From Betaproteobacteria bacterium (GTDB lineage Bacteria > Pseudomonadota > Gammaproteobacteria > Burkholderiales > Ferrovaceae), in NCBI GenBank assembly GCA_028870615.1, contig JAGWPH010000054.1, positions 1 through 7,233 of the forward strand: a stretch of 7,233 bases of DNA, given 5' to 3'. The first letter of the stretch is position 1. Each line of letters opens with the position of its first letter. The notes below the pieces were generated by a model. It saw nothing but the letters and a program-made list of their open reading frames with translations, was not told the DNA's origin and searched no databases. Position numbers and translations under genes: made by a program. Below, piece by piece: positions 4,762 to 7,233 of this stretch.

Positions 4762-7233
4762 AGGCGCCTGCATTTAACGCAGGATTCCGGCTGACTGTTC
4801 GGCTGCCGGCCGGTTCGGCCGACGCGCTGTTGCTGGCGCGCCTTGCCGAGAGTCACTTGCCCCTGGTCATTCTTACCGAAACGGCCTGGCAGGCACAGCG
4901 CCTCCTGGAGGAAATCCAGTGGTTGGCGCCACAGCGTTCGGTTCATCTCCTTCCCGACTGGGAAACCCTGCCCTACGATCACTTTTCGCCGCATCAGGAC
5001 CTCGTCTCCGAGCGTTTGGCCACCCTCTGGCAATTCTCCAGCGGTCAATGCGATATCGCCCTGGTGCCCATTGCCACGGCCTTGTATCGATTGCCCCCGG
5101 TAAGTTATCTCGCAGCGCGCACTTTTCTCATCCGCAAAGGGCAGACCCTTAACCTCGACGCCTTCCGCGCCCAGATGACCACTGCGGGCTACACCCACGT
5201 CACTCAGGTGGTCAAGCCAGGCGAATATTGCGTGCGCGGCGGGTTGATCGATCTCTACCCCATGGGTAGCCTGGTACCGTTTCGCATTGACCTGATGGAC
5301 ACCGAGGTGGAGACCCTTCGCACTTTCGATGCCGATACCCAGCGTACCCTCTACCCCGTGCCCGAAATCCGTCTGCTGCCGGCACGCGAATTTCCGCTGG
5401 ACGAGGCGGGACGGTCGCACTTCCGTGAAAATTTCCGTGAGCGTTTCGAAGGGGATCCCTCGCGCAGCGCGCTCTATCGCGATGTGGGTAACGGGCTGGC
5501 GCCCGGGGGGATCGAGTACTACCTGCCCCTGTTTTTTGACAACTGCGCCACCTTGTTCGATTACATTCCGGCTGCAACCACGATCTGCCTGCATCAGGAT
5601 GCCACGGCTGCAATACAGGCATTCTGGCAATCCACCCGATCACGCTGGAATCTGTTGAAGGGCGACCGCGCCAATCCGGTGCTGGATCCGGACGAACTGT
5701 TCCTGACTGAAGACCAGTGCTTTGCAGCGCTGGCAGGGTATCCGCAGATCAAATTAAAGGGTGAATTGGGGTCAGACTCCAATTCAAATTCAAAGACCAA
5801 CCCCTTTTCTCTTTCCACACAACCGCTTCCGCCAGTGGAACTCACGCGTCGCGATGCGTTGCCAATTGAAAGGCTGCAGAACTTTACCCGGTCTTTTCCG
5901 GGTCGCGTACTGCTGGTTGCAGAAAGTCTGGGGCGGCGTGAGACCATTGGCCAGATGCTGCAGGAATTTGGTTATCCAACCACCCCCGTTGAGTCCTGGC
6001 AGGCGTTTATGGCGGGAGCCATGCCGGTGGCCATTGTGGCAGCCCCCCTCACGGCAGGCTTCATCCTTGACCGTGAGGGGCTCGCTGTCATCACGGAAAC
6101 CGAGCTCTACAAAACCCAGGTTCGCCAGTCGCGGCGCCGGGATAAATCGGCGCGGAGCAATGTTGACACCCTGCTCAAGGATTTGTCCGAAGTCCGTGTG
6201 GGGGATCCGGTGGTGCATGTGGACCATGGCATCGGACGGTTCCTGGGACTCGTCAACCTGGACTTTGGCGAAGGAGTCACGGAATTTTTACGCTTGCAGT
6301 ACGCCGGCGATGACACGCTCTATGTGCCCGTGGCACAGCTTCACCTGATTGGCCGCTACACCGGCGGTCCTGCCGAGACCGCGCCACTGCACAAACTGGG
6401 TAATGACCAGTGGGAAAAGGCCAAACGGCGTGCAGCCATCCAGGCGCGCGATACCGCTGCAGAGCTGCTCGATCTGTACGCTCGACGCGCCGCACGCGCC
6501 GGGTATGCTTTTCCCATTCGAGACAACGAATATGCTGCCTTTGCCATGGCTTTTGATTTTGAGGAAACTCCGGATCAGGCAGGGGCTATCGCAGCGGTAA
6601 TCTCCGACATGCGGTCCGGAAAACCAATGGATCGCCTGATCTGCGGCGATGTCGGGTTTGGCAAGACCGAAGTGGCCATGCGCGCGGCATTTCTGGCAGT
6701 GAATGCCGGTAAACAGGTGGCCATTCTGGTACCTACCACGTTGCTGGCCGAACAGCATTTCCAGAATTTTAGCGACCGTTTTGCCGAGTGGCCGGTGCGA
6801 ATTGCCGAACTGTCGCGATTTCGTTCGTCAAGGGAAGCGGCAGCCACGCTGGAAGGATTGAGCGCCGGCAAAATTGACATTGTCATCGGCACCCACAAGC
6901 TGGTTTCCGGGTCGGTGGGGTTTGCCAACCTGGGCCTCGTCATCATTGATGAGGAACACCGTTTTGGGGTGCGCCAAAAAGAACGGCTCAAAGCGCTGCG
7001 CGCCGAAGTGGACGTACTTACCCTCACTGCCACACCCATACCGCGGACGCTTGCCCTGTCGCTGGAAGGACTGCGTGATTTTTCTGTGATTGCCACGGCG
7101 CCCCAGAAACGCCTGTCCATCAAGACTTTTGTTTATCCTGACTCGGACAGCATTATTCGCGAAGCAGTTCTGCGCGAACTGAAACGTGGCGGGCAACTTT
7201 ATTTTCTGTACAACGAAGTGGACACCATGGACA
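4758..7233 (+). CDS. mfd: Transcription-repair coupling factor Mfd (first 825 residues, partial)
   Basis: Mfd is an ATP-driven DNA translocase that pushes RNA polymerase stalled at lesions off the template and recruits UvrA for nucleotide excision repair. One frame stays open for 825 codons to the right edge; the E. coli protein has 1148. The UvrB-like N-terminal part includes DWETLPYDHFSPHQDLVSER (residues 72-91). The RNA-polymerase-interacting domain contains VGDPVVHVDHGIGRF (481-495). The translocase has Walker A GDVGFGKT (630-637, Lys636), the DEEH box (731-734) and TATPIPRT (757-764); later motifs and the UvrA-masking C-terminus lie outside. The start is GTG in the GTGA overlap with the iscA stop, with only a weak AGG before it. 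Residues 335-354, between the UvrB-like region and the RNA-polymerase-interacting domain, form an odd Ser/Asn-rich linker encoded by a palindromic AT-rich insert. Confidence 0.95.
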   Translation, partial: MKAPAFNAGFRLTVRLPAGSADALLLARLAESHLPLVILTETAWQAQRLLEEIQWLAPQRSVHLLPDWETLPYDHFSPHQDLVSERLATLWQFSSGQCDIALVPIATALYRLPPVSYLAARTFLIRKGQTLNLDAFRAQMTTAGYTHVTQVVKPGEYCVRGGLIDLYPMGSLVPFRIDLMDTEVETLRTFDADTQRTLYPVPEIRLLPAREFPLDEAGRSHFRENFRERFEGDPSRSALYRDVGNGLAPGGIEYYLPLFFDNCATLFDYIPAATTICLHQDATAAIQAFWQSTRSRWNLLKGDRANPVLDPDELFLTEDQCFAALAGYPQIKLKGELGSDSNSNSKTNPFSLSTQPLPPVELTRRDALPIERLQNFTRSFPGRVLLVAESLGRRETIGQMLQEFGYPTTPVESWQAFMAGAMPVAIVAAPLTAGFILDREGLAVITETELYKTQVRQSRRRDKSARSNVDTLLKDLSEVRVGDPVVHVDHGIGRFLGLVNLDFGEGVTEFLRLQYAGDDTLYVPVAQLHLIGRYTGGPAETAPLHKLGNDQWEKAKRRAAIQARDTAAELLDLYARRAARAGYAFPIRDNEYAAFAMAFDFEETPDQAGAIAAVISDMRSGKPMDRLICGDVGFGKTEVAMRAAFLAVNAGKQVAILVPTTLLAEQHFQNFSDRFAEWPVRIAELSRFRSSREAAATLEGLSAGKIDIVIGTHKLVSGSVGFANLGLVIIDEEHRFGVRQKERLKALRAEVDVLTLTATPIPRTLALSLEGLRDFSVIATAPQKRLSIKTFVYPDSDSIIREAVLRELKRGGQLYFLYNEVDTMD
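5763..5785. repeat. 23-bp palindrome inside mfd, REP/MITE-like
   Basis: Left arm GAATTGGGGTC (5763-5773) and right arm GACTCCAATTC (5775-5785) are reverse complements around A5774, except for one G:T pair (G5770 with T5778). The arm is followed by a tandem AATTCA x2 (5781-5792). An outer inverted pair, AAAGGG (5756-5761) and CCCTTT (5802-5807), brackets the segment. GC over 5751-5810 is 23 of 60 by hand count, well below the flanking mfd sequence. The unit is translated in frame without a stop. Whether it is a dispersed repeat cannot be judged from one copy. Confidence 0.6.
6045..6080. repeat. Perfect 10-bp inverted repeat inside mfd
   Basis: CCCCTCACGG (6045-6054) and CCGTGAGGGG (6071-6080) are exact reverse complements with a 16-nt loop. 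The repeat lies in coding sequence for residues 430-441, just before the RNA-polymerase-interacting domain. No T-tract follows, so it is not an intrinsic terminator. It could form an mRNA hairpin or be chance. Confidence 0.5.

Noticed and set aside
4767..4783. Stem CCTGC/GCAGG with 7-nt loop after the iscA stop, as a terminator
   Set aside because: The stem is only 5 bp, no T-tract follows, and it lies within the first codons of mfd.
4752..5630. 292-codon minus-strand frame inside mfd
   Set aside because: It is a shadow of the mfd reading frame; the plus-strand translation matches Mfd throughout.

Overview
The window reads as ordinary chromosomal DNA of a proteobacterium, most likely a betaproteobacterium (Nitrosomonadales-like). 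This rests on the protein sequences: the Mfd N-terminus is beta-type, and SuhB, TrmJ and IscA are close to the E. coli proteins as I recall them. Genes are tightly packed, GC looks moderately high (high fifties by eye), and no mobile gene, rRNA, tRNA or CRISPR array is visible. The genus cannot be fixed from this window.

Layout. Positions 1-579 (minus strand) hold the N-terminal part of an ArsB/NhaD-type ion permease that runs off the left edge. A 45-bp divergent spacer (580-624) separates it from a plus-strand series that fills the rest: mmsA-type CoA-acylating (methyl)malonate-semialdehyde dehydrogenase (625-2130), suhB-type inositol monophosphatase (2146-2922), trmJ tRNA 2'-O-methyltransferase (2944-3675), short-type serine O-acetyltransferase cysE (3688-4386), iscA A-type Fe-S carrier (4429-4761) and mfd transcription-repair coupling factor (4758 to beyond the right edge). 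Spacers are 15, 21, 12 and 42 bp, then a 4-bp overlap. I see no terminator between the genes, so a single operon is plausible. A candidate sigma70 promoter lies just upstream of mmsA.

How the genes fit. suhB, trmJ and cysE commonly sit beside the isc Fe-S cluster operon in proteobacteria. Here only iscA follows; iscR, iscS and iscU are absent between cysE and iscA, and iscA is translationally coupled to mfd. The shared theme is housekeeping: RNA and ribosome function, cysteine supply, Fe-S delivery and repair of transcribed DNA. mmsA is the metabolic outlier.

The most unusual structure is inside mfd. A roughly 50-bp AT-rich segment (about 5756-5807) contains a 23-bp near-perfect palindrome and a tandem hexamer. 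It is read in frame as a Ser/Asn-rich linker, and looks like a small REP/MITE-like element absorbed into the coding sequence. I found no convincing undescribed multi-gene system.
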